A DNA stretch of 64,000 nucleotides from Flavobacterium inviolabile. Lineage in GTDB: Bacteria; Bacteroidota; Bacteroidia; Flavobacteriales; Flavobacteriaceae. A model generated the notes under the pieces. That model saw only the letters and a program-made list of their open reading frames with translations, ran no database searches and was not told the origin of the DNA. How positions within the stretch are numbered: the first letter of the stretch is position 1; every line of letters starts with the position of its first letter. Position numbers and translations under genes: made by a program. Below, one piece after another: positions 8,731 through 18,921 of this stretch. Location: assembly GCF_013389455.1 (NCBI RefSeq), contig NZ_CP058278.1:2542001-2606000 (forward strand), given 5' to 3'.

Positions 8731-9876
8731 ATGAAACGAAACAGTACTTTACTCGCCGTATTCTTTCTTTTGATTGGTGTAGGTTTATCTGCCCAGTCGG
8801 GTAAAAACTTTGACAGCCTGATCCGGGCAAGCAGCCTGGAAATATACGGCAATCCGGATAAGGCAATCGCAGCCGGAAAAGAGGTTGTGAGCAAAGCCGG
8901 GAATGATATCAATACCAAAATACGCGGTTATAAGCTCATTTCCGATGCTTATTCCTCCAAGCGGGATTATGAAAAGTCTTTGGAATATGTAATCAAAGCG
9001 AACCAGCTGTTGCCGCAATCCAGCGACAAGCTGCTTAAGATTCTGATTATCAACAAAGCCGGAATCCAGTACCACCAGCTAAAAATTTACGATAAAGCCA
9101 TCCAGTATCTGGATCAGGCAGAACAGTTAAGCTTCGAATATCCGGTGCGCGATTCGGTCAGGATCAATCTCGGGATCAATTATATCGTGAGAGGGTTTAT
9201 CTATAAAGAAAAACTAAACTGTGATATCGCGATAACCTTTTTTGACAAAGGTATTCACGAGATCCTGCAAGGCACTGACCAGATGGGCGGTGCCAGTAAA
9301 ATCAGTATTGCCAAATACAACAAAGGCAATTGCTATATACTCATGTCCGATAACGAAGCAGCAATAAAGAGCTTTGAAGAATCGAGTGCTTTGGCAAAAC
9401 AGGTAGATGCCTACAGCCTTCAGGGATTTGCTTTAAAAGGACTGGCACAGGTGTATACACTGGAAGGCAAATATCAGGAAGCGATTGCAACACTGGAACA
9501 GGCACTCAAAATTTCGGGCAATGTGGAAGACCTGGTGCTGAATCAGGAAATATACAAAGGTTTGTCTGAAAACTATCTCGCCGTTAACGAATGGAGTACC
9601 TATAAAAACTACCGCTCAAAATATCTGCAGGTGCAAACCAAGGTCAAAGAAAGAGAAAGAAAGTCTATAAGCGATTCGTTAAATGAGATTGAGAAAGAGG
9701 AAAAAATTAAGCTTAAAAATGCTATTCCCAAATTTATCTACGGTTTTATTTGCCTTTTTGTTATTGCAGTTCTGGCTGTAATTGGCTTCATTATTGCTGC
9801 GAAAAAATCCAAAACAAGTATCGATAGACTTAATAATGTAATCAAAAGCTTACAAAATGAAAAACCTTTAAGCTAA
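8731..9876 (+). CDS. TPR transmembrane protein, paralogue of the preceding regulator lacking the HTH
   Basis: A 381-residue protein that follows the TPR/AraC regulator by seven bases, so it is almost certainly cotranscribed. It has a signal peptide (to about residue 21), a TPR array (about 25-300) and a membrane segment near 330-350 (FIYGFICLFVIAVLAVIGFII). It then ends after a short basic helix (SIDRLNNVIKSLQNEKP). The upstream relative continues at this point into an AraC DNA-binding domain; here there is none, and the bases after the stop do not encode one. It may tune its neighbour by pairing with it, or be a truncated duplicate. Confidence 0.8.
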   Translation: MKRNSTLLAVFFLLIGVGLSAQSGKNFDSLIRASSLEIYGNPDKAIAAGKEVVSKAGNDINTKIRGYKLISDAYSSKRDYEKSLEYVIKANQLLPQSSDKLLKILIINKAGIQYHQLKIYDKAIQYLDQAEQLSFEYPVRDSVRINLGINYIVRGFIYKEKLNCDIAITFFDKGIHEILQGTDQMGGASKISIAKYNKGNCYILMSDNEAAIKSFEESSALAKQVDAYSLQGFALKGLAQVYTLEGKYQEAIATLEQALKISGNVEDLVLNQEIYKGLSENYLAVNEWSTYKNYRSKYLQVQTKVKERERKSISDSLNEIEKEEKIKLKNAIPKFIYGFICLFVIAVLAVIGFIIAAKKSKTSIDRLNNVIKSLQNEKPLS

Positions 9877-10031
9877 TGTAAATAAAAAGTTAATTTTTTA
9901 TTTAAGTAATTGTTTTTTAGGGATTTAAAGTTGTTTTTCAGCTTTAAAAATTCAGTAAACCACAAAGCCTTATCCTATTATAGTAGCATTAGTGTAATTA
10001 TTTTTATTGCAAAACTATTAACTAACAAGTA

Positions 10032-13000
10032 ATGAAAATGCAAAAAAAATTACAATTAACTACTTTAGGTTTTTTGTGGATTGGCTTTCTTGATTTCTTA
10101 TCAGGATTTCATGAATGCTTATTGCACAAAAAAATAAAAGGGAAGATTTTGACTTTTCTTCTTTTTTTATTTTCTGTTTCAGGTTACAGTCAGCTGAGCA
10201 CTGAAAATTTTGAAGGAGGAATTCCGGCTACCTGGAAAAAATTCCAAACGCCGGGCCCGACACTTCTTTGGGACATTTCTAATGATGGTTACCTGGGAGG
10301 TAATGCTGCTTATATTAATCCGGCTTCCGTGAACATCGGAGCGGGTAATACAGCAGAATACTTTTTAGTTACGCCATCGGTAACGCCCATACCAAACGGA
10401 GAAATCCGGTTTTTTACCAAACAGGGGAGTGCCACTAACAACGGTACGATTTACCAGCTAAGGCTTTCTACTGCCACACAGCCGGATATCAACGGATTTA
10501 CCGTGGTATTAAAATCCTGGACGGAAGCCGAACTGAATTCGGGTTCACCAACTGCTTATGAGGAAAAGGTGGTTCCGATTCCGGCCGATCTGCCGTCGAA
10601 TCTTAATTTTTATGTTGCATTTGTTGCCGTTAATACCCAAACAGGCGCTGCTCCTTCGGGCGATTCCTGGTTTGTAGACAATGTTAGGGTTGTGGAATCT
10701 TGTTTAAAAGTAACACAGCCTAATTTTACCGTTAGCAACATTACGGCTAACAGTGCGAATTTATCATGGACACATCCGTCGGCTACTTCTTTTGAAGTTC
10801 AGGTAGTACCGCAGGGAACTGCTCCGGCAGCAAACGGAACGGTTGTTGCCAATTCCTATCCGGCCGGTTCACTGGCTGCCAATACGTTTTATGATGTATA
10901 TATCAAAACTCTATGCGGTGGTTCCGTCCCTACGAGTGAATGGGCAGGACCATTTCCTTTTAAAACATCGATTTTAGGATTATCCTGTTCAACGCCAATC
11001 GTTATTCCGGATGTGACAACACAGCCGTTTACGCTATCGACCAATCTGAACTTGTATGAAAACGCGGCAGTAACCTATCCGAACCAGGGAACAGGATGTT
11101 TATCCCCGGCAGTAACCGGGAATTACCTGGCAGGTGCCAAAGCGTTCTTAACCTATACACCCACAGCAAACGGGCTGATCACGATAACACAGACCACGCT
11201 GGGTGGAACAGGATGTTACAATAACTCAACAGGAGTTTTTGTTTACGACAGCTGTGCCAATGTTGGTGTTTCCTGTATTGCCGGTGTTAGCACCTCAGCG
11301 GCAAACGTTCCAAAGCGAATCCAGAACTTATTTGTACAGGCAGGCCACACGTATGTGATTGTGGTATCGTCTAATTTACTGGCTACGGCAAGTATCTGTT
11401 TTACACTAAAAGTGGAAGGTGGTAATTGTGCGCCGCCGGCAAACTATACCTACAAGGATTTGCTACAAAACAGTGTATCGTTTTCCTGGGATAACGTTGG
11501 TGGTTTTGCCACTGCCTGGGAATACAAAGCAGTACCAACCGGATCGGGCGCTCCTGCAGGAGCCGGTACGCTAACAACGACAAATCTTAACAATGTGATC
11601 AATACCGGATTGGCTCCGGGTACTTCGTATGATTTATATGTAAGATCGGTTTGTAATAATATTCCGGGAAGCTGGGGATTGCCTTATAAATTTACAACCC
11701 AGTGTCCGGTATTTTCAACACCATATTCCACGCAGTTCACAGGAGCATCGGCTACCGTGCCTACACCTTGCTGGACGGCAGTTGACGTTAACGGCGACGG
11801 ACAGACATGGTCTTATCTGGGCGGTTATGCCACGATGCAGACCAGTACATACCAGAACTATAACAACGATATGTTTGCATCGCCTCAGGTAAATCTGAGC
11901 GGAGTGCCAAAAAGACTGCGTTACAAACATCAGGTTGTTGGCGGGGTATCCAGTTATGCTATTCGTATTTCCACAACGGGAATAGGGGCACAGAACTTTA
12001 CGATTGAACTGGCACCGGATACGCAGATTACCAATACAACCTGGCAGGAAAAGATCATCAATATTCCGACTTCGATTACAGGACCGGTCAATATTGCTTT
12101 TGTTGTTAGCCCGGCAACCGGCCATACGGCAACAAGAATTTCTATTGATGATGTTTTTATTGAAGACAAACCGGCATGTCCGGATCCGTTGAGCCCTACC
12201 GCTCAGAATATCACGGAAAACCAGGCGTTATTGTCCTGGACAAACGGAGATACCGAAACACAGTGGCAGGTATCGGTTCAGCCATACGGAGCGGGAGTTC
12301 CTACAGGTTCAGGAGTGCTTGTAAACTCCAATCCTTATCTGGCAACCTTGTTAAATCCGGCTACGCATTATGAATATTATGTGAGAGCCTACTGTTCGGC
12401 TACACAAACCAGTAACTGGATCGGGCCGTTCGATTTTACAACAGCCTGTATCACTTTCCCGACACCGTTCTCGGAAAGTTTTAACGATACGGATCCTACC
12501 ACTAAAAAATTCTGCTGGTCTACCAATAATGCCAACAATGATGGCGCGCAATGGACTATAGGCACAACAGAAGCAAGAATACAAAGAGGTTTTATGGGAC
12601 CAAGCTCTTTTAATGACTGGTTGATTACTCCGGCAATTAATGTGTCCGGAAACAAAAAACTTTCGTTTAAATACAGAGCTTTGGCTACGCCATTCACGAT
12701 AAATCCAAGACACGGTATCGAAGTATTGATTTCTACTACCGATACGAACCCGTCAAGCTTTACCGTTATCTCGCCTTTAATGGAATTTACCAATACGGTA
12801 TATCAGGAAAAATCCCTGTATTTCACGGCTAACGGACCGGTATATATCGCTTTCCGCGTACCGCCGGAATTAAGTTCACCGGCTACAGCTTCTACATTAA
12901 ATCTTGATGATGTAGTAATTGAAGATGCTCCGGCATGTCCGAATCCGTCTAACTTAACAGCGGCTGATATTACAGAGGATTCTGCTGCCTTATCATGGGT

Positions 13001-16000
13001 TCCGGGTTATGCCGAATCTGCCTGGGAAGTGAAAATCCAGATCGCCGGTACAACCAATGCGACCGTTACACCGGTGAGCAGCAGTACGTATACACCAAAT
13101 ACCCTATTGCCGAATACGATCTATGAATATTACGTGAGAGCTTCCTGCGGAAGCGGTGTTTACAGTGACTGGATAGGGCCATTTACTTTCAGAACTTTAT
13201 GTAACCCTATTAATGCGCCATTTACAGAAACGTTCAACAGTAATTCTCAAACAGAAGATTGCTGGAGAATCGTGAACAACAACAACGATTCTAACAAATG
13301 GAACATGAATGTAACGGTTAATCCGTATGAAGGAGACCAGATGGCCGGTATGTTTACCGGAAGCAACGGTCAGAATGAAGACTGGCTGATCTCGCCAACG
13401 ATTAACGTGGCAGCCAATCAAAGATTACGTTATTACTACCGTGTAAACGACAGCTTCTTTACCGAAGATTTAAAAGTACATTTATCGACTAACGGTATCG
13501 CACTGGATCAGTTTACGACTATTTTATACGATTCTGCTACAGATCCTGTATTGATCAACAATGTGGAATACAAGGAAAAAATAATTAACCTTCCGGCAGG
13601 AATTACCGGGAATATTAATATTGCGTTCCATGTACCGTTTTATCAAAGTACCGGTCCTTACAGAGGGCAGTTATTGTTTATCGACAATGTGGTAATTGAA
13701 GATATTCCGGCTTGTCCGCAGCCATCCAATTTAGTGGCGCAAAACGTAACCGATACGGAAGCGCAAATTTCATGGGATGCAAACGGAACTACAGCTCCGT
13801 GGGAAATATCGGTACAGCCTTATGGCACTCCGGCTCCGGTGGGGAACACTTTACCGCAATACCTGCATACGGCAGGAACAAACCCGTATACAATTACCAA
13901 TTTAACACCGGCATTAAAATACCAGTACTATGTGAGAGCACTTTGTAGTGGTTCACAGCAAAGCGAATGGGTTGGACCGTTTGAGTTCACGACCAAATGT
14001 AGTTTCGAAAACCTGTGTGAATATACTATTGTTTTATCCAGTGGTAATTCCTTTGGAGTGGGTGGTGGAATCAATGTAATGCAAAACGGAATGTTGGTGC
14101 AAACGCTGGAATTCCCTACAGGACCTTTTAATACGGTGCCACCACCGGCAGAATATACGCTGCTGTTGTGTAGCGGAGTGGAATACTCTTTATTCTGGGA
14201 CTCTATCGGAACCGCACCGGGACAATATCCTAATGCACAGGTTCAGGTTAAAGATGCTTCCGGAACGGTGGTTTGGGCAAGCCCGATGGGACTTGGAACA
14301 CCAAGAACAACCTTATACACCGGACTTTCCATTTGCGGACCTGTTACCTGTCCGCAGCCGACAAACTTACAGGTAAATGCGCAATCAGAGTTTTCCTGGA
14401 CAGCAGGCGGAACAGAAACACAATGGGAAGTATTTATACAACCGGTTGGTAACGGAACGTTGCCGCAATCGGGAACTATTGTTAACACGACTTCTTATGT
14501 ACCGCAACCGGCAGATTTCAACTCGCAGACCGCAACAACATTCGAATATTTTGTGCGTGCTATCTGTAGTGCAACGAACAAAAGCTACTGGTCCGGACCA
14601 AAAGTATTCATCAGAAATGATGAACCGTCAACGGCAATCAGAATCCCGGTTAACCCGAATGAAGAATGTAATACCTCAACCAGTGATGTAACCTTTAACG
14701 GGGCTACGGCATCGGCAACGCCAATGAGCTGTGGCGGTATCAATGGTGGTGATATCTGGTTTGAATTTGATGCCACATCAAAAGTTCATATTATCGAAGC
14801 AAACGGATTTACCGGTAACTTCTACCAGTCATCCGGAGATGAGCCGTATCCGAACATGACGATGACGCTTTATAAAGTAGGCACAAACGGTGTACTGGAA
14901 GAAAAAGCGTGCAGCAATAACAACGTAATTGTGGCGATGTACATGTCCGAATTAGTTGTTGGAGAAACCTATAAAGTACGCCTTACCCTGAACAGTACCG
15001 TTCCAAGTACCCGAAAATTCAATGTGTGTGTTAAAACACCGGTGGATTTATGTGATATAAATGCGGTGAACCATGGTTTTGAATTCCCGCCTATGCAAAC
15101 GGTTACCGGAGTTACGACCATCGGTACGCAATATGTTGTACCGGGATGGAGGGTTAATTTAGATACCTGGAGTGCTATTTTCTTTACAGAAGCATTAAAT
15201 GCGATTAATTTAGGACCTTATTCCGGAGGACAGTGTATCCAGATATTGAGTGATCCTATAGAAGACTGGAATCCTAACGACCCGAACATCAAAGGAATAT
15301 ATAAAGAATTTGATACATCCGAAATTACCCAGATGGATTATAGTTTTGCACATGCAGCCAGATCCAGCAACGGTAGTTCACTACAATTATTTGCAGGACC
15401 GCCGGCAGGACCATTCACGTTAGTGCTGGAATCGGCTTCACCGGGGCCAATCTGGCACCTGAATACCGGATCATACACAGTTCCGGCAGGTCAGAACGTT
15501 ACCCGTTTTATTTTCAGATCCAAAGAAAATATAATCGGAAACCTTTTAGATGAGGCTAATTTTAAAGCGAATGTGGCTATTAAAACAGCGGCTCACACTT
15601 TAAACTGTAGTCAGAATACCACTACTGTTGAAGCAGAAGGAGTAGGGCAATGGATAGCCGCTGCGAATAATCCGGCTACTACGGTTATTGCCACACCAAA
15701 TAACAAAACAACAGTGATTTCCGGATTTACAACACCGGGTGTTTATACATTCTATTGGAAAACGCGTTATTGTGAAAAATCGATCGCGATTACCTATGAA
15801 GGAATCAGCGATGCACCGGTAGTAACCACTCCGGTTGTTTATTGCCAGAATGCGACGGCAACAGCTTTAACCGCTACACCACCGGCAAACCATACGTTAT
15901 TATGGTATACGGATGCTGTGGGCGGAACAGGAAACCCGGTTGCTCCGGTACCGGTTACAACAGCTGTAGGAAATACTTCTTACTATGTGAGCCTTACCGA

Positions 16001-17900
16001 TACTAACGGATGTGTAGGACCAAGAACAGAAATTGTTGTTCAGGTAAATGCTTTACCTGTTACCACAATAACTGCTCCGGCTCCGGTTTGTTCCGGAACG
16101 ACGGCTACCGTTACTTTTAACGGTACACCAAATGCGGTTATTACATATGCTGTGGACGATGGTGCGAACCAAACGGTAACGTTAGATACCAATGGTATTG
16201 CTACCGTTACAACTCCTGCCTTAACGGTGAACAGTGTGTACACTTTGGTAAGTGTTACCGAAACCGGTACCAATGCCTGTATGCAAAACCTGACCGCTTC
16301 GGCAACAGTGAACGTATTGGCATTGCCAACCGCAACAATATCGGGCAGTACAACGATCTGCTCCGGTGATACGGCTGCAATCACGATTACCGGTACGCCA
16401 AATGCCACAGTAACCTATACGATAAATGGCGGTGCACAGCAAACAGTTGTTTTAGATGCAACCGGAACGGCTGTATTGAACACGGCTGCGATTACGGCAA
16501 CCACTACTTTTGAATTGGTAGGGGCTACTTCTGCGGCTTCGTCCTGTACAGCAGCGGTAACCGGTTCGGCTGTGATTACAGTAGCTGCATTACCAACCGC
16601 TACGATTTCCGGAACGGCTACCATTTGCTCCGGAAACACAACAACGATCATGTTTACCGGTACACCAAATGCTGTAGTAACCTACAACGTAAATGGTGGT
16701 GCGAACCAAACGATTGTATTGGATGCTGCCGGAAACGCGACTATTGTAACCGGAAATGCAGGTACCTATACTATTGTAAATGTAACGGCTTCCGGAGCAT
16801 TAACGTGCAGCCAGGCGGTATCAGATTCGGTTGTGATCACCGTGACACCGTTAACAGCACCAAATGTAACGTTCAGTTATGCAACAACCTGTGTAAATGC
16901 AACGGTAAATCCTTTACCGGTATTACCGGCAGGCTTTACAACCGGCGGAGTATTCAGCTCGGCGACGGTAACGGTTAATGCAGCTACAGGAGCTATTGAT
17001 TTAGCAACGGCTACTGCCGGAACACACCAGGTGCAATATGTTGTAACTGCTGATCAGACAAACTGTATTGGCGGCGACAGCTATACGGCAACGATAGTGT
17101 TAACCACAGGAGTAAACCCGGTAACGGCCTTTACGTATGACAATACTTATTGTGCCGGCAGTCCGAATGCTTTCCCTGTGACAGCATCAGGATTTACACA
17201 GGGAGGTACTTTCAGTGCCGGAACAGGTTTGACGATCAATGGTACTACAGGAGAAATCAATATTGCAGGAAGCACACCGGGAACCTATACCATTACCTAT
17301 TTGGTACAGCAGGATGCGGCAACGTGTAATACGGGTGGATCGGATATTTTCACGATCACTATTTCCCAGTCTGTTGCAGTAGCAGTTGAAAGTGCCTGCG
17401 AATCGGAAACGTTAGTATTGAAAGCAGTTCCGGTAAACGGTTCTTACAACCCTGATACGGTGAGTTATATCTGGAAAGATCAGAATAACATTACGGTAGG
17501 TACCAATGCCGAAACATTTAATGTGGATCAGTATCTGGCACAAAACCCGACAGCTGGTTTACCATTGAACTTTAGTGTTACGGTACTTTCCGGAAACTGT
17601 AGCGGTTCGGCACCATTTACGGTAACCAATAATCCTTGTAAAATGATCCCTAAAGGTATTTCTCCAAACAATGACGGAGCGAACGATGCCTTTGATCTGA
17701 CAGGATTAGGAGTGAGAGAACTTTCCATTTTCAACCGTTATGGTACAGAAGTGTATTCTTTCAAAGGAAACTATACCAACCAATGGAATGGTGTGTCCGG
17801 CAATGGAAACGAGTTACCTGACGGAACGTATTTCTATGCGATTCATAAAGAAAACGGAACAACTGTAACCGGTTGGGTATATATAAACAGAGAACACTAA
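10032..17900 (+). CDS. Giant T9SS type-B surface protein with Fn3, choice-of-anchor-J and Ig-like modules
   Basis: A 2,622-residue secreted protein with no frame break. After the export signal it carries four choice-of-anchor-J-like modules (openings such as FEGGIPATW and FSESFNDTD), interleaved with six fibronectin-III-like modules that begin CPxPxNL and contain LSW. Three Ig-like repeats of about 85 residues with ATISG..TICSG follow near 2000-2280. The last 85 residues (PKGISPNNDGANDAFD onward) form the gliding-motility-associated C-terminal domain, which directs type IX secretion and surface attachment (type B). The first Met gives an unusually long N-terminus with two hydrophobic stretches; an in-frame TTG about 90 bases later would give a conventional signal peptide. 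Probable adhesin, partnered with the PorP/SprF gene next door. Confidence 0.9.
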   Translation: MKMQKKLQLTTLGFLWIGFLDFLSGFHECLLHKKIKGKILTFLLFLFSVSGYSQLSTENFEGGIPATWKKFQTPGPTLLWDISNDGYLGGNAAYINPASVNIGAGNTAEYFLVTPSVTPIPNGEIRFFTKQGSATNNGTIYQLRLSTATQPDINGFTVVLKSWTEAELNSGSPTAYEEKVVPIPADLPSNLNFYVAFVAVNTQTGAAPSGDSWFVDNVRVVESCLKVTQPNFTVSNITANSANLSWTHPSATSFEVQVVPQGTAPAANGTVVANSYPAGSLAANTFYDVYIKTLCGGSVPTSEWAGPFPFKTSILGLSCSTPIVIPDVTTQPFTLSTNLNLYENAAVTYPNQGTGCLSPAVTGNYLAGAKAFLTYTPTANGLITITQTTLGGTGCYNNSTGVFVYDSCANVGVSCIAGVSTSAANVPKRIQNLFVQAGHTYVIVVSSNLLATASICFTLKVEGGNCAPPANYTYKDLLQNSVSFSWDNVGGFATAWEYKAVPTGSGAPAGAGTLTTTNLNNVINTGLAPGTSYDLYVRSVCNNIPGSWGLPYKFTTQCPVFSTPYSTQFTGASATVPTPCWTAVDVNGDGQTWSYLGGYATMQTSTYQNYNNDMFASPQVNLSGVPKRLRYKHQVVGGVSSYAIRISTTGIGAQNFTIELAPDTQITNTTWQEKIINIPTSITGPVNIAFVVSPATGHTATRISIDDVFIEDKPACPDPLSPTAQNITENQALLSWTNGDTETQWQVSVQPYGAGVPTGSGVLVNSNPYLATLLNPATHYEYYVRAYCSATQTSNWIGPFDFTTACITFPTPFSESFNDTDPTTKKFCWSTNNANNDGAQWTIGTTEARIQRGFMGPSSFNDWLITPAINVSGNKKLSFKYRALATPFTINPRHGIEVLISTTDTNPSSFTVISPLMEFTNTVYQEKSLYFTANGPVYIAFRVPPELSSPATASTLNLDDVVIEDAPACPNPSNLTAADITEDSAALSWVPGYAESAWEVKIQIAGTTNATVTPVSSSTYTPNTLLPNTIYEYYVRASCGSGVYSDWIGPFTFRTLCNPINAPFTETFNSNSQTEDCWRIVNNNNDSNKWNMNVTVNPYEGDQMAGMFTGSNGQNEDWLISPTINVAANQRLRYYYRVNDSFFTEDLKVHLSTNGIALDQFTTILYDSATDPVLINNVEYKEKIINLPAGITGNINIAFHVPFYQSTGPYRGQLLFIDNVVIEDIPACPQPSNLVAQNVTDTEAQISWDANGTTAPWEISVQPYGTPAPVGNTLPQYLHTAGTNPYTITNLTPALKYQYYVRALCSGSQQSEWVGPFEFTTKCSFENLCEYTIVLSSGNSFGVGGGINVMQNGMLVQTLEFPTGPFNTVPPPAEYTLLLCSGVEYSLFWDSIGTAPGQYPNAQVQVKDASGTVVWASPMGLGTPRTTLYTGLSICGPVTCPQPTNLQVNAQSEFSWTAGGTETQWEVFIQPVGNGTLPQSGTIVNTTSYVPQPADFNSQTATTFEYFVRAICSATNKSYWSGPKVFIRNDEPSTAIRIPVNPNEECNTSTSDVTFNGATASATPMSCGGINGGDIWFEFDATSKVHIIEANGFTGNFYQSSGDEPYPNMTMTLYKVGTNGVLEEKACSNNNVIVAMYMSELVVGETYKVRLTLNSTVPSTRKFNVCVKTPVDLCDINAVNHGFEFPPMQTVTGVTTIGTQYVVPGWRVNLDTWSAIFFTEALNAINLGPYSGGQCIQILSDPIEDWNPNDPNIKGIYKEFDTSEITQMDYSFAHAARSSNGSSLQLFAGPPAGPFTLVLESASPGPIWHLNTGSYTVPAGQNVTRFIFRSKENIIGNLLDEANFKANVAIKTAAHTLNCSQNTTTVEAEGVGQWIAAANNPATTVIATPNNKTTVISGFTTPGVYTFYWKTRYCEKSIAITYEGISDAPVVTTPVVYCQNATATALTATPPANHTLLWYTDAVGGTGNPVAPVPVTTAVGNTSYYVSLTDTNGCVGPRTEIVVQVNALPVTTITAPAPVCSGTTATVTFNGTPNAVITYAVDDGANQTVTLDTNGIATVTTPALTVNSVYTLVSVTETGTNACMQNLTASATVNVLALPTATISGSTTICSGDTAAITITGTPNATVTYTINGGAQQTVVLDATGTAVLNTAAITATTTFELVGATSAASSCTAAVTGSAVITVAALPTATISGTATICSGNTTTIMFTGTPNAVVTYNVNGGANQTIVLDAAGNATIVTGNAGTYTIVNVTASGALTCSQAVSDSVVITVTPLTAPNVTFSYATTCVNATVNPLPVLPAGFTTGGVFSSATVTVNAATGAIDLATATAGTHQVQYVVTADQTNCIGGDSYTATIVLTTGVNPVTAFTYDNTYCAGSPNAFPVTASGFTQGGTFSAGTGLTINGTTGEINIAGSTPGTYTITYLVQQDAATCNTGGSDIFTITISQSVAVAVESACESETLVLKAVPVNGSYNPDTVSYIWKDQNNITVGTNAETFNVDQYLAQNPTAGLPLNFSVTVLSGNCSGSAPFTVTNNPCKMIPKGISPNNDGANDAFDLTGLGVRELSIFNRYGTEVYSFKGNYTNQWNGVSGNGNELPDGTYFYAIHKENGTTVTGWVYINREH

Positions 17901-17913
17901 TCAATAAATTAAA

Positions 17914-17950
17914 ATGCAGTCTGTTTGTTTTCAGGCAGACTGTATTTTTA
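17914..17950 (+). terminator. Weak hairpin between giant adhesin and porP-like gene
   Basis: CAGTCTG (17917-17923) pairs with CAGACTG (17936-17942), followed by a short T-rich stretch. With only a seven-base core stem it may attenuate rather than stop transcription into the next gene. Confidence 0.45.
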
Positions 17951-17970
17951 AAAGTAATAAATAGCCGAAT

Positions 17971-18906
17971 ATGAAAAAACTATATTTTGCAGCTTTGCTA
18001 ATAGTTATGGTTGCTTTAGAGGTCAAAGCACAGCAAGATCCGCATTATACACAATATATGTATAATATGAATGTCATGAATCCGGCTTATGCAGGATCCA
18101 AAGAGAGTTTATCCGGAGGATTATTATACAGACAGCAGTGGGTTGACATACAGGGAGCTCCTAAAACAGCGACCTTATCCCTGCACAGTCCGGTTGGAAA
18201 AAATGTTGGATTAGGGTTATCTGCCGTTTCCGATAAAATTGGTCCGGTGGAAGAAAATAATGTCTATGCCGATTTCTCCTATACGTTAAATTTAGGTGGC
18301 GAACACCGTTTGGCACTTGGACTTAAAGCCGGGGCGACATTCCAGAAAATCGGATTGTTCTCGGAAATCGGTAACGGATTTGTACCGCAGCCGGGTGATG
18401 TTGCCTTCCGGGAAGATACCAGCAATACCTATTTTAATGTGGGTACCGGGGTCTTTTACTATACGCAGCACTATTACCTGGCCTTTTCGGTACCCAGCAT
18501 GTTGAAAAAAACACATCTGGATGTTACCCAAAACGGACAGGAATACAATTTCGGAAGCGAAACACAACACTATTTCTTAACAGGGGGATATGTGTTTAAC
18601 CTGACCGATAATATGAAATTTAAGCCCTCTTTTATGGTAAAGTCGGCATTTCAGGCACCAACCTCATTAGATTTGTCAGCAAATGTTTTATTTTTTGATA
18701 AGTTCGAACTGGGAGCAACGTACCGACTGGATGATTCCTTTGGCGGAATGGTGAATTATGCCATTACACCCAACATCAAAATCGGATACGCTTATGACCA
18801 TATTGTTTCAGACTTAAAGGTAACAACGCCGGCTTCACATGAATTTATGTTGTTATTTGATTTGAACTTCCCGAAAAAAGTATCACTTTCACCAAGATAT
18901 TTCTAA
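17971..18906 (+). CDS. PorP/SprF-family type IX secretion outer-membrane protein
   Basis: A 311-residue protein with a signal peptide ending VKAQ and the family opening QQDPHYTQYMYNMNVMNPAYAG, followed by a predicted outer-membrane beta-barrel ending in PRYF. In the T9SS, proteins of this family assist secretion or surface anchoring of large substrates with a type-B C-terminal domain; SprF serves the adhesin SprB in Flavobacterium johnsoniae. Its position between two giant type-B substrates fits that role. It lies 70 bases after the first adhesin gene and 15 bases before the OmpA-family gene, so the latter two form one transcriptional unit. Confidence 0.93.
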   Translation: MKKLYFAALLIVMVALEVKAQQDPHYTQYMYNMNVMNPAYAGSKESLSGGLLYRQQWVDIQGAPKTATLSLHSPVGKNVGLGLSAVSDKIGPVEENNVYADFSYTLNLGGEHRLALGLKAGATFQKIGLFSEIGNGFVPQPGDVAFREDTSNTYFNVGTGVFYYTQHYYLAFSVPSMLKKTHLDVTQNGQEYNFGSETQHYFLTGGYVFNLTDNMKFKPSFMVKSAFQAPTSLDLSANVLFFDKFELGATYRLDDSFGGMVNYAITPNIKIGYAYDHIVSDLKVTTPASHEFMLLFDLNFPKKVSLSPRYF

Positions 18907-18921
18907 ACCAAAGGATATAAA

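Noticed and set aside
12351..12793. Long minus-strand frames inside the first adhesin gene
   Set aside because: They come from the repetitive, stop-poor codon pattern of the adhesin; none has a promoter or recognisable domain.
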